NCBI GenBank assembly: GCA_964006375.1
Contig: OZ023268.1
Location: forward strand, 86,642,858-86,706,857
Reading direction: 5' to 3'
Length of the DNA: 64,000 bases
Source: Tillus elongatus
Taxonomy: Eukaryota; Arthropoda; Insecta; Coleoptera; Cleridae
In this document: positions 51,251-63,554 of the stretch, piece after piece
How positions within the stretch are numbered: the stretch's first letter is position 1
Layout: the number at the start of each line of letters is the position of its first letter
The notes under the pieces: model-generated
What the model saw: the letters and a program-made list of their open reading frames with translations, nothing else
What the model was told of the DNA's origin: nothing
Database searches by the model: none
Made by a program: the position numbers and the translations under genes

Positions 51251-52078
51251 GCTACAGATTCGAGGCTCACCATGCGTATCTTCTAAACCGTAAGAGATAC
51301 AGGGTCGGTTAAATTTAGGCAAATATGCGCAATTTTGGGCCTTGTAGCATGCCATCTTAAAATTTGCTAATTTCTGAATACTTCCGAAGATATACGAAAA
51401 AAACCGAAAAATGTAAATTCCGTTTTTATTTTTTACTGAAGTTATTTGAAACGACAGGCACTTCTTCAGTGCCACTTTTTCTACTATATAAGATGTAGTA
51501 AACAGATTCTCAGTACAACGTTTCGTTTCGAAGAAAACATCATCAACTTTGTTTTTTCATATAGCCGTTAAAATAAGTACACCCTGTATTAGAAAGCATA
51601 TTTCATTGCAAATTCAATGATGTATAGCACGATAGGTTCCTTATGTTGTTTTTTGCATTATTTAAATTTTCAACAATTTTCAATGCGTAGCAGGCGATGG
51701 AGACAAAAAAGTTACGATGATTGTCAAGTCAGACATAAGCAACACCATGATAAACAGCAAAGAGAACATGGTTCAAAGATACAGCCCTTTAATGGTAGGA
51801 TGGACGGACGGATGGCGTACCTACTCTTATTAGTAATGGGTTTTCGTTTCTGCATGACACCCTAAAAATACGGTCGTTAATCTAATCTGCGCTTTATTTA
51901 AATTTGATAATTTACAATGGGTGGGCTTTGGACATGAAACACTAGTACAGCTGTCAAAATTAAAAATGCATAGAAACTCAACAATCAGACAGACGCCAGT
52001 TTTGCATCTCAATCATGTTTAGTTGTTATCACTAATTTTAAAATACTTTATTTGACGTTTTGAGAACCTTGATCTACA

Positions 52079-52294
52079 ATGCAGTTTTCTAATGAAGAGC
52101 AAAGTGACATGTTAAGAGTTTTTTATTTGTGCCACAGAAATGCGGTTGGTGCTACAGATATGTATTTCAAACAATATCCCCGGCGAAGTCAACCACATAG
52201 AACTGCTCTTGCTAGGCTGGATAAACGCTTAAGAGAAAATAGTTCATTCAATAAGCTTCGAATGCAATATGGAAACAAAGTACGTAATGAATAA
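52079..52294 (+). pseudogene. Inverted duplicate of the transposase N-terminus
   Basis: 71 codons MQFSNEEQSDMLRVFYLCH to YGNKVRNE, matching the N-terminus of the gene in the right arm. This is the DUF4817-type domain. It then stops; nothing else of the transposase follows on this strand. Confidence 0.8.
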
Positions 52295-52333
52295 GTGTCT
52301 GCAACTAAATAACTAATATCTTAAGCTTAGGTG

Positions 52334-53464
52334 TTAATGAGGCAAATGCTCAAATAAAATGCCGTTTACTTGGATACATTTGCGTGCTCTTCTCCCCAAG
52401 TTTTCAATAGATCGCTGAATTGATCTTCTGTTGATGGATCTACATGCACTAATAATCAGATTTTTTACTTCATTTAGACTGGTTACAGGAGGTTTGTAAA
52501 CTATGTCTTTGAGAGCTCCCCAGAGAAAGAAATCTAAGGGTTATAGGTCTGGAGATCTCGCTGACCACTTTACACTGCTTACATTTCCAATCCACCTGTT
52601 AGTAAACTCCCTATCTAAATATTGTTTGACATTTATCCCAATATGTGAGAAAGGGCCGTCCTGTTAATACCATAGATTAGGTAATGTGGCCAACGGAATC
52701 TCCATTAGGAAATCTTGAAACTCGTTAGTCAAAAACTCGAAGTACCGTTTAGACGTTAGATTTCCTCCAAAAAGATGTGGGCCCAGCAATATGTCACCTA
52801 TCAAGCCAGCCCACACATTGGCATCAAACCTAACTTGTGGTCTGGCTTGTCTGTGGCCTCTCGGGTTCTCCAAACGCCACACGTGCTCGTTATTCCTGTT
52901 GAAAATTCCAACATTTGAAAATCTAGACTCATCGGACCAGACTATTTGACCTAGGAAGTTATTATTGGCCTCTATATTCTCCATCAACCAACGACAAAAT
53001 GCAAGTCGCCTCTCACTATCACTGGGATACAATGTTTGAGAAATTCTAATTTTATACGGTCTATAACCTTGCTTCCTCAAATTTCCCAACACTCGATATT
53101 GTTGAGAAAAGGGATACTTGCTACTGGCGCTACTTGTCGCGTTGATGCAGATGGATTTGCAGTTACCTGACAATAAACATTAAAATCAAAATCGGTGCAA
53201 CTATATGAGAAATTTACTTTTACTTACATGTGTAATAACTGCAGTCATTTCTTCATTAGTTACTTTGCTTCCATATTGGTTTCGAGGCTTACTAAATGAA
53301 CCATGTTCTCTTAAATGTTTATCCAGTCTAGCAAAATAAGTTCTATGTGGTTGACTTCCCTCGCGATATTGTTGAAAATACATATCTCAAGCACGAACCG
53401 CATTTCTGTGGCACAAATAAAAAACTCTTAACATGTCAGTTCGCTCTTCAGTAGAAAACTGCAT
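52334..53464 (-). pseudogene. DD41D-type transposase, several stops
   Basis: Starts MQFSTEERTDML in the right arm and ends ILFEHLPH. Retained: IVWSDESRFS (first Asp), a changed QDGPFSH (second Asp; the preceding Gln codon is now a stop), SARSPDL-stop-PLDFFLWG (third Asp). By count 41 positions separate the last two aspartates. At least three nonsense changes, including one after RNAVRA near the start, and a break near 53180-53200. Inactive. Confidence 0.85.
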
Positions 53465-54250
53465 TGTAATCAAGGTTCTCAAAACGTCAAATAAAGTATT
53501 TTAAAATTAGTGATAACAATTAAACATGATTGAGATGCAAAACTGGCGTCTGTTTTATTGTTGAGTTTTGAATTTTGACAGCTGTACTAGTGTTTCATGT
53601 CCAAAGCCCACCCATTGTAAATTATCAAATTTAAATAAAGCGCAGATTAGATTAATGAACCGTATTTTCAGGATTTCATACAGAAACGGAAACCCATTAC
53701 TAATAAGAGTAGGTACGCCATCCGTCCGTCCGTCCTACCATTAAAGGGCTGTATCTTTGAACCATATTCCCTTAACTGTTTATCATGTTTCGTCTCCATC
53801 GCCTGCTACGCATTGAAAATTGTTGAAAATTTAAATAATGCAAAAAGCAACATGAAGAACTTATTGTGCTATACATCATTGAGCTTTCTAATACAGGGTG
53901 TACTTATTTTAACGGCCATATGAAAAAACAAAGTTGATGATGTTTTCTTCGAAACGAAACGTTGTACTGAAAATCTGTTTACTACATCTTGTAGAGTAGA
54001 AAAACTCTCAATGAAGAAGTGCCTTTTGTTTTTTTATATCGTTTCAAATAACTTCAGGAAAAAATAAAAACGGAATTTACATTTTTCGTTTTTTTTTCTT
54101 TCGTATATCTTCGGAAGTATACGGAAATTAGCAAATTTTAAGATGGCATGCTACTAGGCCCATAACTGCGTATATTTGCCTTAATTTAACCCACCCTGTA
54201 CCCCTTACGATTTAGAAGATACCCATGGTGAGCCTCGAATCTGTAGCACC

Positions 54251-54253
<3 letters not shown>

Positions 54254-54334
<81 letters not shown>
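54254..54334. repeat. (TA)n microsatellite
   Basis: 81 bp of TA to the right of the element above. Confidence 0.97.
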
Positions 54335-54337
<3 letters not shown>

Positions 54338-54394
54338 AATTAAACTGAAGAACAAAATGGCTTTAGAAAGAACAAACCATCAATACGGACTATA

Positions 54395-55640
54395 CAGATG
54401 TGTCAATTAAAACTTCCCACCTGGAAAATATCGTAATTGAAAAAAAGAAAGAAAAAAAGCCGAGACAAGTTGACTCTCTTTTCAAGGGGACACATAATGG
54501 CGTTTATTTTGGTGTCTTGGAACCTATCCCTTAGATAGGGACGTAAAATACCCTTAAATTGTTAATGGCACTCTATGTTAAGCGGCACCTCATTGTAAAG
54601 CTTTCTCAATTCTGCTCACAATATACGACTTTTTAAAGTTTGGTTTGGATATGGCAATAAATTCACCAATTAAAGAATAAGACTAAATATCAATGAATAA
54701 AATAATGTTTTTTAATGAAATGTTCAAAATGCCTTCATTTCGCTTCCATACAATAACAACATCTTTGCTCCACTTCCGAACGAACATTTCGAAGCATTTT
54801 GGGGGTTATCTGACGACATTTTTCAACAATTCGTCGACAAAGCTCCTCACGTGAGTTTAGTCGTGTTGCATGAATTTTCGACTTTTAGTGTCCCCTATTG
54901 AACAAAGTCTAAAGGTGTTAAATCTAGCGAGCTGGGAGCCCAGTCAATTGAACCTTTGTGTTCCATCCAATGATTAGGAGAGTTATGATTAAGAAAATCA
55001 CGCACAGCTGCGGCATAAAGTCCACCACCATCTTGCTGAAACCAGACATCCTCTTTTGCCAAAGCGTTGTCATTTTTCAGTACTTCCGCAATCGGCAGGT
55101 ATATATGCGTTTTCAGTAGACCGAGATACATGTTTCCACCCAGATTTCCCAGTAGGAGGTAATGTCCTATGAGGTGGTCTTCCAGTATGCCCGCCCAAAT
55201 ATTCAATTTTCCCGGATGCTGCGTATGAGTTTCCCGAAAACTTCTTAGATTTTCATCATCCCAGTAGTTGCAATTATGGCGGTCGACTTGGACATCCAAG
55301 TGGAATGTACCTTCATCGGAAAAACAGATTGAGTACAAAAGGATTGGATTTCTTCTAGCACGATCACTGATTTCTTCACAGAACTTTAGGCGGCGTTCAA
55401 GATCGTCTCCATTAAGTTCCTGTACCAAATTAATTTTGTATGGGCGATACTTATTACTTTTTAAGATTCGGAGGCAAATATCTACAGAAATTCCTGAAGT
55501 ACTTGCAAGTTTCCTGAGACTAAAATGAGGTTCCATTGCGATGTGACCCAGTACAGCTACCTGATTACCCTCATTACGCATGACCTGTTCACGTTTATGA
55601 TTTCTGTTTGCAACCGATGCAGTTTCCTAAAATTTAGTAT
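54395..55640 (-). mobile_element. Third mariner-like element, N-terminal side missing
   Basis: Holds the transposase pseudogene at 54725-55640. A possible 3' end CAGATGTGTCAATTAAAACT is preceded by TA at 54393-54394. The opposite end is not found; a DINE-like element starts at 55717. Confidence 0.5.
54725..55640 (-). pseudogene. DD41D-like transposase, third lineage, broken
   Basis: Long open part 55581-54895: MEPHFSLRKLASTSGIS (helix-turn-helix), ICFSDEGTFHLDV (first Asp), VWFQQDGGGLYAAAV (second Asp), SLDLTPLDF (third Asp; 40 residues from the second, one fewer than usual because of a change after QQDG). After a stop, the C-terminus reads MLRNVRSEVEQRCCYCMEA and HFEHF in another frame. Upstream codons to about 55640 (REQVMRNEGNQ) still resemble the family. 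Sequence clearly different from the other two transposases. Confidence 0.8.
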
Positions 55641-55716
55641 TATGATATACATGAACAAATTCAAGGTTGCTCCAATTTATGCTAATTTGGTAGGTAGCTA
55701 GAAAACCAAAAAGGTC

Positions 55717-56140
55717 TGGACGCTGCAAGTGCGTTACAGTAGTGAATTTTCTTAGGAATTATCTGGCACCAAATATTTTTATAACTCTTGCTTCTTGTAA
55801 CATAGAAGTCTAAATTTTGGTGTGTAGTTCACTTTTTATATTGTAAACTTACCTACCAAATTTAGTTACCATAGCTTTTTGTTTTCTAAAATAAACATTT
55901 TTTCCCAAATTTTTCCGGAAAACCGGGTCTGATTTTCCTGGCAAACGAACTTATGCAAGCCACTTACAAATGAAGGTACATGCCAAATTTTATCAAAATC
56001 GGTCCACCCAACATATAAAACTCAAAACTGACCCCGGATATGGATTCTAGAGGTCCTAGTTAGGGTTCATTTGATTTTTTTTTAATTCGTATGTCAGGAT
56101 CTATCCATTAGTGAATTTTTTCTACGAAAAGTCACTAAAA
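55717..56140 (+). repeat. DINE-like element without a (TA)n core
   Basis: 5' terminus TGGACGCTGCAAGTGCG, subterminal GTAGTGAATTTTC, body as at 13610, then CCCAACATATAAAAC in place of the TA core, block B (GACCCCGGATATGG) and hairpin 56109-56137. At 424 bp it shows the minimal form of the family. Confidence 0.88.
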
Positions 56141-56351
56141 AGAAATGACTTTTGTATTTGACTTCCTTCAACATTTGGAAAAATAACCCAACTTTTCTGT
56201 ATACTCCCAAAGTTGACAGGTACAGCCGACTGACAAAAGAAAACGTCAACGTAATTTAGCATTATTTGCAAAGCACAAACTATCCTTGAACTCTAATTTG
56301 TGTAAATTAGGCAATCAAAAATTTCCAATATGATGCGGACTTTATTGGTGA

Positions 56352-56925
<574 letters not shown>

Positions 56926-56929
56926 TCCC

Positions 56930-58165
56930 CTGTGCGTCCGGGGATGAACTAAAAGAATAGGCACATGGTAACTCCTGCATGTCGTACGAGGCGACTAATT
57001 GGAATCAAGCAGGTGGTAATGAAATTTTCCTTTACGTGATAGTAAAGGAATTTTTCACGCCCGAGGAGGTACCACCCCATACATCAAGGGGCCGGTGAAG
57101 TTCCAACGGAGGTTTCCGGTTGTGGTGTATAAGTCGGTTTCCCTTATAAGCAAAAATGATGATGGCCCTCCTTGTACAAAAGATTCCGGAGGTAAAATGA
57201 GGGGTATTTTACCTCCGGAATCTTTTGTACATTCGCATCTCCGGGAGAGGGGTGTACAGAGGGCGCCAGCATCAAGATTTAACATATCCTTCTCGAATAT
57301 ATGTGGCCTAAATTCTAACCTGAACTCCGTCCACCATTTGCTCCAGGCTAATAGGCCCCAACTCCTCTTCTTCACCTAAACCCAAATCAGTACCAAAACA
57401 GCCACTAGTCAGCTTAATTTCCCGGGGTATGAGCTCCTTACTTCCTTTAGATTGCATAGAGGCGTGTGCGCATACGTCCGTAGCAATATACCCTGCACCA
57501 GACTCCCCAATTTAGACACTGGAAGAAAAGACATACCATGGAAAAAACTCTCTGTCAAGACTGCAACTAAATTCATCTGTTGCATTTACCGGTCACCTTC
57601 TGACAACAACTTTGTTCAGCTCTTTGACTACCTTTCTGAAAAAACCGACCATCTGATTTCCGAATATCCTTCCTTCGAGGTCACTATTCTTGGTGACTTC
57701 AATGTCCATAATAAGGAATAGCTAGGATCTTCAAAAACCGATCCACAAGGGAGAGCAGCGGTGACCCTACCCTCACCCAAAGGCTGCCATCTCTTGCCCA
57801 CCGACGTGCCGTTAGTGACCTTTCTCTCTCTTTTATAGATATCTGCACGGGCACTGCTCAGAGGAGCTTTCTTTCATAGTTCCTCCACCTGTTGCTCCCA
57901 ACAGATCTACCAGGGGAACAGAGCGAATGCACCCTTTTACTGTCCAGGTCGCCAGACATATAACATCTTGTTATGGCCGCTCTTTTGTCCCGACGACTTC
58001 CAAGTTGTGGAATTCCTTGCCAGCATATGTTTTTCCTTCTCCTCCGAACCTCCAAACCTTCAAGTCCAGAATTAACAAATTGCCTCTTTCCTCCTTCTCG
58101 ATAACCACGGTACGATAGTATTTAGGCTGTAAGCTCTTGTGGTGTGTTGTTGAAATATAAAAAAA
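56930..58165 (+). mobile_element. Internally deleted LINE (endonuclease and C-terminus, no RT)
   Basis: A 5' leader has CTGCATGTCGTACGAGGCGA, a phrase I recall from insect LINE 5' regions. Endonuclease codons (57280-57720) give RFNISFSNICGLNSNLNSVH, GVCAYVRSNI, ICCIYRSPSDN and ILGDFNVHN. The frame then jumps to a C-terminal end (57840-58120): STRGTERMHPFTVQ, RSFVPTTSKLWNSLPAYVFP and LQTFKSRI. The reverse transcriptase is missing. Ends AT-rich after ATATAAAAAAATG. One stop inside the endonuclease. Confidence 0.75.
57173..57231. repeat. Perfect 26-bp hairpin with 7-nt loop
   Basis: Arms 57173-57198 and 57206-57231 are exact inverse copies centred on TTCCGGAGGTAAAAT; loop GAGGGGT. It lies in the 5' part of the deleted LINE. 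Confidence 0.95.
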
Positions 58166-58399
58166 TGCAAATATAAGTCTCCTTTTTTCCTTATTTTATG
58201 TTTACGTTTTGGCGGCCACAAATTTAGTCATAGGGTTAGATGTAATTTTGTATTTATTGTTTAACTAACATTTATTTCATAGGATATTATTTTTTCAATA
58301 TATTTCTTAATTCTAGGTTTCTTTTTGGTGTCGCAAAACAAAATTAGTAGAGCAATTTTCCCAAGGAAAAATGTTTCGATATTTTCGTAGAACAATTTT
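58166..58399. other. Unassigned AT-rich DNA
   Basis: Nothing recognised. Confidence 0.4.
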
Positions 58400-58690
58400 A
58401 ATGATTTTATTAGCAGAATTTTTTAGATCATTGACATAGAAAACTTCTGTACCGATATAAGGAGCTCTCGACTTTAAGGTTCAAAAGATCTCTTCAAATA
58501 GTACGGGCTACAATCTTCAAAACCCATATCCGGGGTAATTTTGTATCTCGCAAAGTAACAAAGTTATGCTGATGAAATTCAGTACAAATTATATTTGTAC
58601 ATTAGAGACTATACCGTCTGCAAAGTTTAGCGTTTCGTACTTAAATAGATTTTTATGAAAATACGCCACCCTAATGCACTTGCTGCGCCC
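58400..58690 (-). repeat. DINE-like element, degenerate, no core
   Basis: Block B (TCTTCAAATAGTACGGGC, CATATCCGGGG), a stretch of block A (TATCTCGCAAAGTAACAAAG) and the 5' terminus ending CACTTGCTGCGCCC. The hairpin is decayed. Confidence 0.7.
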
Positions 58691-59527
58691 AGGCGTTTAT
58701 TGACTTCGTCAGTTAGAGTGATATGGAACATATTTCATTCGCCTAAACATTGCATGCCTCAGGAAACTTAGGTCTTCCTCGCCACGACCGAAGCATACAT
58801 TAGGAAAATATTCAAATATCTTTCCGCCTGTAGACATTATCACAGAAATTCCTTATGCAAGTGCATGTTATGACAGAAAACAAAACAACGTCAATCTAGA
58901 GTGTAAAATTCACATAGCATTTAACACTACTTGCGGCTTGTGGCCACAGTCACCCTTCACTTGAGCATTACGATGACGACGAAGGGTAATTTAGAATACC
59001 CTTGGTGTTCCCCTGCTACTTTCTGGTGGAATAGATCGTTGCAATTTCACATTCCCTGATGGACTGTGGAATAAATTGCTGCATCCATTGTTATAGATGA
59101 AACGACAGTTCCACTTTATGTGTGTTTATTGATCCGGAAGGACCACTAAATTGCTTATGGTGATGTGAAGGATTATAAATTTAGAAGGGAAGGTAAAATT
59201 GGAAAGCTATTATGTAATCGTGTACGTACTTATTGCAAATCTAAATATCTCATATCACATATGTCTATATATAAAAATGTTATCAACTTACATAATTACC
59301 TGTAAAATATTAAACCGCCAGTAGATTCTTGGAATCAAAATATTGCGACTCAGCCAAACTTTCCCTAGTCCAAAAGTCAAAATTAAAAGAGAGACAGAGT
59401 GCTAAAGTAAAAATTGATTTTCAAATTTTTTAATATTAAAAAAAATATTTGACGCGTTCTCTTCAAAATTGGTACATATGAGTTGTTAATATAAATCAAA
59501 TTAATGTCTTTACAATAATTGTTTTAC

Positions 59528-59528
<1 letters not shown>
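58691..59528. other. Unassigned DNA
   Basis: Nothing recognised. Confidence 0.45.

Positions 59529-59599
<71 letters not shown>
59529..59599. repeat. (TA)n microsatellite
   Basis: 71 bp of TA. Confidence 0.97.
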
Positions 59600-59602
<3 letters not shown>

Positions 59603-60657
59603 GGTCTTTCACGGGTAACGAGATGGTCTCTTAAGTCTAAACGGCACATTTTAAAATTATTTTTTAGTACACAGGCTGTTCCAAAAAAGGGTGGCACATC
59701 AAAGCTATGTTTCTCCAGCCTATATTTGACGGCAATTTTGAATTTTACGCAAAAAATAAAACCCACTTCTAGGAGGGTTCCCTATATCTATCTATCACGG
59801 CTTTTGAGATATTTTGATTTTTCGATATTTGTCAAGGTTTGAAAAAATATATGTTTACGCACAACAAAAAATTTTGTAGAAAAATTCTTTTGCAAGCTCG
59901 CCTATCTCACTCGACCGGCTCTAGCGAGAGAAGACCAGAACGAGACAAATGGTTCTCTGCTGTCTCTCCTTCTGGCTGCCGTATTTATGGAGCGGGCAAT
60001 GACCCTCGTCTCGCACCCTGGCGATATGCCGTACGATGCGAAAAAAAAACAACTCAATGTGTCTCGGTCCTCGCTATCTATAAACTTTTATACCAAATAA
60101 ATTTCATAAAGCAAATAAACATATTAGAAATGCCTGTTTTATATCAAACAGCTTTTGATGCTATTTTCTTTAACGTGAATTAGATAAATTAAATAGACCA
60201 ATAAAAAATGCCTGTTTCATTACAAATTTGAAACCTAAACTACAGCATTCTAGGCCTATGAAGACAATTGCCTTAAAAGGCAAGGGCACACTCAAACATT
60301 GATTGTAGAGAAAATTAGGATAGGGGATACATAAATCACTTAATTTTAAGCATGCCTCAAAGGGGTGTCGAATGCATGAGAAAACGCGGCGGACACACTC
60401 ATTTACTCAATTACTTTGTTATTTTTTAATATCTTGGTTTGAAAATGTAATAGTTTTTTGACCAACCACAGATAATATATAAATTTCTATTAAAATTGAT
60501 CAAGTTTTACTGGGTGTTCGGATTTTTTGAAAGTCAGTATATTTAGGAAGAGCTGAAATTGTTTGTGTTATAATATATAGAAAAATTGAATGAATGAACA
60601 AAAAGTTAATTATCAGGAAAAAGCGTCAGCATATGTAGCTCTCAGTATAATATTCTC

Positions 60658-60658
<1 letters not shown>
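59600..60658. other. Unassigned DNA starting with a transposon-like end
   Basis: Directly after (TA)n comes CAGGGTCTTTCACGGGTAAC, the look of a mariner/MITE terminus, but no inverse partner was found. A less AT-rich patch (59895-60060) has no recognised domain. Confidence 0.4.

Positions 60659-60734
<76 letters not shown>
60659..60734. repeat. (TA)n microsatellite
   Basis: 76 bp of TA. Confidence 0.97.
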
Positions 60735-60738
<4 letters not shown>

Positions 60739-61487
60739 GGATTCAGCATTAATCTAAATTATACATTAAGCTATTACCCAAGCGGAAGCGCCATTGCTTT
60801 GTGCTTTTTACACCTAATAATAAATTAAAATAATTAGTGAAAAAATCATAATGAATTCTTCTTGCCCTCACTTGGTGAAACCATTCCATACTATATACAG
60901 ATGCAGTGAAGAAAATAAACACTTGCGAGGCCAGAGAAGTAGTGTCTACATCTGTATTTAGTAAAAAAATAATTATCTCCCAATTTGTCTCTAGCGGATA
61001 TAGGTTGCCTTTTATAGAGGTAAAAAGCTTCCGAATACATCGAGTTACTCGACAAAACTGAGTTGTTATAAGGTTGATAACGTAAAAAATCAAAACAAAT
61101 GATAATAGATGATGCCACTTTCCAAACAGTGTTGACCGATCACTATACCACTAGAAAAGGTCATTTTAAGCGATAGACTATACATCAAAAAGCATCAGAA
61201 TCCATAAGCAGATTTCCAAGAAATTTAGAAAAAACAACTTTTATGCGAATCTTTGCGCCCTCTAGCGGATTAACAAAGCATCTGTTTTAAACCCGAGAGT
61301 CTGTGGTCAAGTATTGTACACCTATTATCGGGACACTTGTAGAACAAAAAACCTCTTATCTTAACAACTGTCATTGGCAAATTCACACCTAGTTTTTTAA
61401 GGGGATTAGCTTCACATGATGTTAAACCTTTTTCATTTAGCGACAGAGGTACCCTTTGGCGGTAAAATTGTATGAAAGTTTCTCTTG
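60735..61487. other. Unassigned DNA
   Basis: Nothing recognised. Confidence 0.45.
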
Positions 61488-61559
61488 TACAAGCAAATCA
61501 AATTTCTTCAAATGAGCGCGAGCTAGGCCGCCCGGTACCCATATTCAGAGTCAGTTTGA

Positions 61560-61562
<3 letters not shown>

Positions 61563-61650
<88 letters not shown>
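61563..61650. repeat. (TA)n core of DINE-like composite
   Basis: 88 bp of TA. Confidence 0.97.
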
Positions 61651-61651
<1 letters not shown>

Positions 61652-62622
61652 CACATCGATAACTCAAAAAATAATGGGACGATTTCGATCAAATTTGGTG
61701 GGTACCTTCCTTTTGCAAATGCCTTGGACAAGTTCGTTAGCCAGGAAAATCTGCCCAGTTTTTGCCGGAAAATAAGTAACAAAGTTAGGGCAACCAAATT
61801 TGGTACACGGGTCTATGTCACAAAAGTAAACCATATATCAAAATTTAGAACCATAAGGCGAAAGAAAAAAATATAGGCATTTAAAGAGAATAATTTTGGA
61901 TGCCACTGATGACCAGATAAACGCACAAAAGCAAAATACTTTGTGGGGATAAGAAAATATATTGTATGTTACAGACAAAGACTGAGTTTTTTTTTTTGGC
62001 GCAAAAAGGTCAAGAAATGCTAGAAAAATTACTTTGAACATTTTATAACTTTTCCTCTTAAAGCATCAAAGTCACGATTTGAAATGTTAAAATTGGCAAC
62101 TTTTAGGCAAAGAACCTAAAGCTTATACGGGATATGTAGACAAAATGTCGCAGGAAATGTGTTTTACAAATTCTTAAGTTTCAGCTTCAACCGTCATTGT
62201 CTTCCATTTGACTAAAATGTTTCCAGAAAATTCATTTCAAATAGACCCTTTCTCTGATGCCTTAGCAGTAGTTTCAGTTATAGAGTTTATGGTTTAATTC
62301 TCTATAACTTTTAGCAAATTTAGAAGAAATTCGCTAATGAGGACACCGCGACTTTTGAATATCAAAAAGATTTTTTCAAATGAGCGCGAACTAGGTCCCC
62401 TAGGACCCACATCTGGGGTTAGTTTCAGTTTTTGTCTATTTGCATATATACAGGTTGATGCATTTCTACGGTAAACCTCAATATTACTGTTATTATACAA
62501 GATACGAGAAACAATTCTATACGTTAATTATAGGGTATCTTGAGCTGAATCTTATAAAAAGTATTTCGAAAACTACAGGTGGTCCATCAGTCGTTTAAGA
62601 TACAAATTTTCGTTTTTAAGTC

Positions 62623-62633
62623 GAACACCCCTT
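62623..62633 (+). repeat. SINE target-site duplication, left
   Basis: GAACACCCCTT, repeated exactly at 62996-63006. Confidence 0.92.
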
Positions 62634-62995
62634 GTGTGTGTGTGTGTTTTGTTTCTTTAACGTCGGCCTATTTCCGCAACTATGGCCAATCACCGATGCC
62701 AGGGAGCAGTTTCACCTCACTATCCTGAAAATTTTGCCGAACCCCTGCCTTTCTGTAAGGAGGGTAGGGATCTTTAACGTGCCCAACATTACATGGACAC
62801 GGGACCGACGGCTTTACGCCCCCTCCGAAGGGCGACACGTGCAGACATTCAACTTGCTCAAATCCAATGCCAGAACCTCGGTTGATGTTAATGTTACAGT
62901 ATGTACTGAAAAAGTGAAAGGAGTACCCTGGGATCGAACCCAGTACCCTTCGGTTCAGAGGCACACGTTCTTACCCCTGAACCACCGAGGTTCTT
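62634..62995 (-). mobile_element. tRNA-derived SINE, copy D, full-length, nested
   Basis: On the minus strand: tRNA-like head (GGTGGTTCAGGGGTAAGAAC, box B GGTTCGATCCC), body with CCGTCGGTCCCGTGTCC and GGCACGTTAAAGATCC, tail AAACAAAACACACACAC. Exact 11-bp duplications flank it. The empty site survives in sister repeats at about 42487 and 46560. The central CCGTCGGTCCC to GTTAAAGA block resembles a core shared by SINEs of distant animals (Nin-type), from memory. Confidence 0.93.
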
Positions 62996-63554
62996 GAACA
63001 CCCCTTATGTTATTTACCATCGAATTGTGTTACATGCTTGTTTTCGAGTTATTTCAATTGTTTTGCAACTTTTTACATTTTTGGCACATATCAAAAAATG
63101 TGATATGGCGGTTTTACCAACAAAGATCGGAGTCTAATGCAAATGACGCATTTAGAGAGGTCTTCGTTTATATTATTTTATGAAAAAATTGAGATGCCAT
63201 ATACGGGGCGCTCTCAAATAGTGGCTGAAAAAAAAATCAAGCTGTCGTAACTCAATTGTTTCAAATAGAACAGTCTGTATTATGTGTTTCAGAAGTGAAG
63301 GACATAACAATAAATGTTTAATAAGTTATTAAAAAAATGTCTTCGGATTTTCGTGAAAAATTGTTTGTAAATTTCCATGCAAAAATCTTTTGTGGGAGTT
63401 TTATCGAAACGTTTATTCGATGAACTTTGGTACATTGTTTCTAATATATAGGTTATACTGGTAACCAAATTTGCCCGCTTTCATTAAAAAAAGACACATT
63501 TGCTATTAAAACATTTTTATGGAAATTTACTACCATAACGCACTTGCCTCGTCC

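Larger units (their letters stand above)
51245..54253 (-). mobile_element. Mariner-like element with ~1-kb inverted repeats, 3009 bp
   Basis: Left end TAGGGTGCTACAGATTCG, right end the inverse with CAGGG; TA at 51243-51244 and 54254-54255. Left arm about 51245-52300 and right arm about 53238-54253 stay alignable over about 1 kb, at lower identity than the 784-2849 element (many indels). The arms contain the first approx. 70 codons of the transposase, so a duplicate of the gene start lies inverted in the left arm. Lies in a (TA)n tract on both sides. Confidence 0.88.
61488..63554 (-). repeat. DINE-like composite, longest form, with nested SINE
   Basis: Block B without hairpin (61498), (TA)n core (61563-61650), block A (CATCGATAACTCAAAAAATA) and body. 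Then a second hairpin near 62322-62340, a second block B (CCACATCTGGGGTTAG), and the CAGGTTGATGC variant of the CAGGGTGACGC module interrupted by a SINE (62634-62995). It ends at the 5' terminus CACTTGCCTCGTCC. It shows what the shorter composites lost. Confidence 0.82.

Noticed and set aside
59895..60060. Possible host exon in a less AT-rich patch
   Set aside because: No splice-consistent frame or recognisable domain; it follows a transposon-like end.
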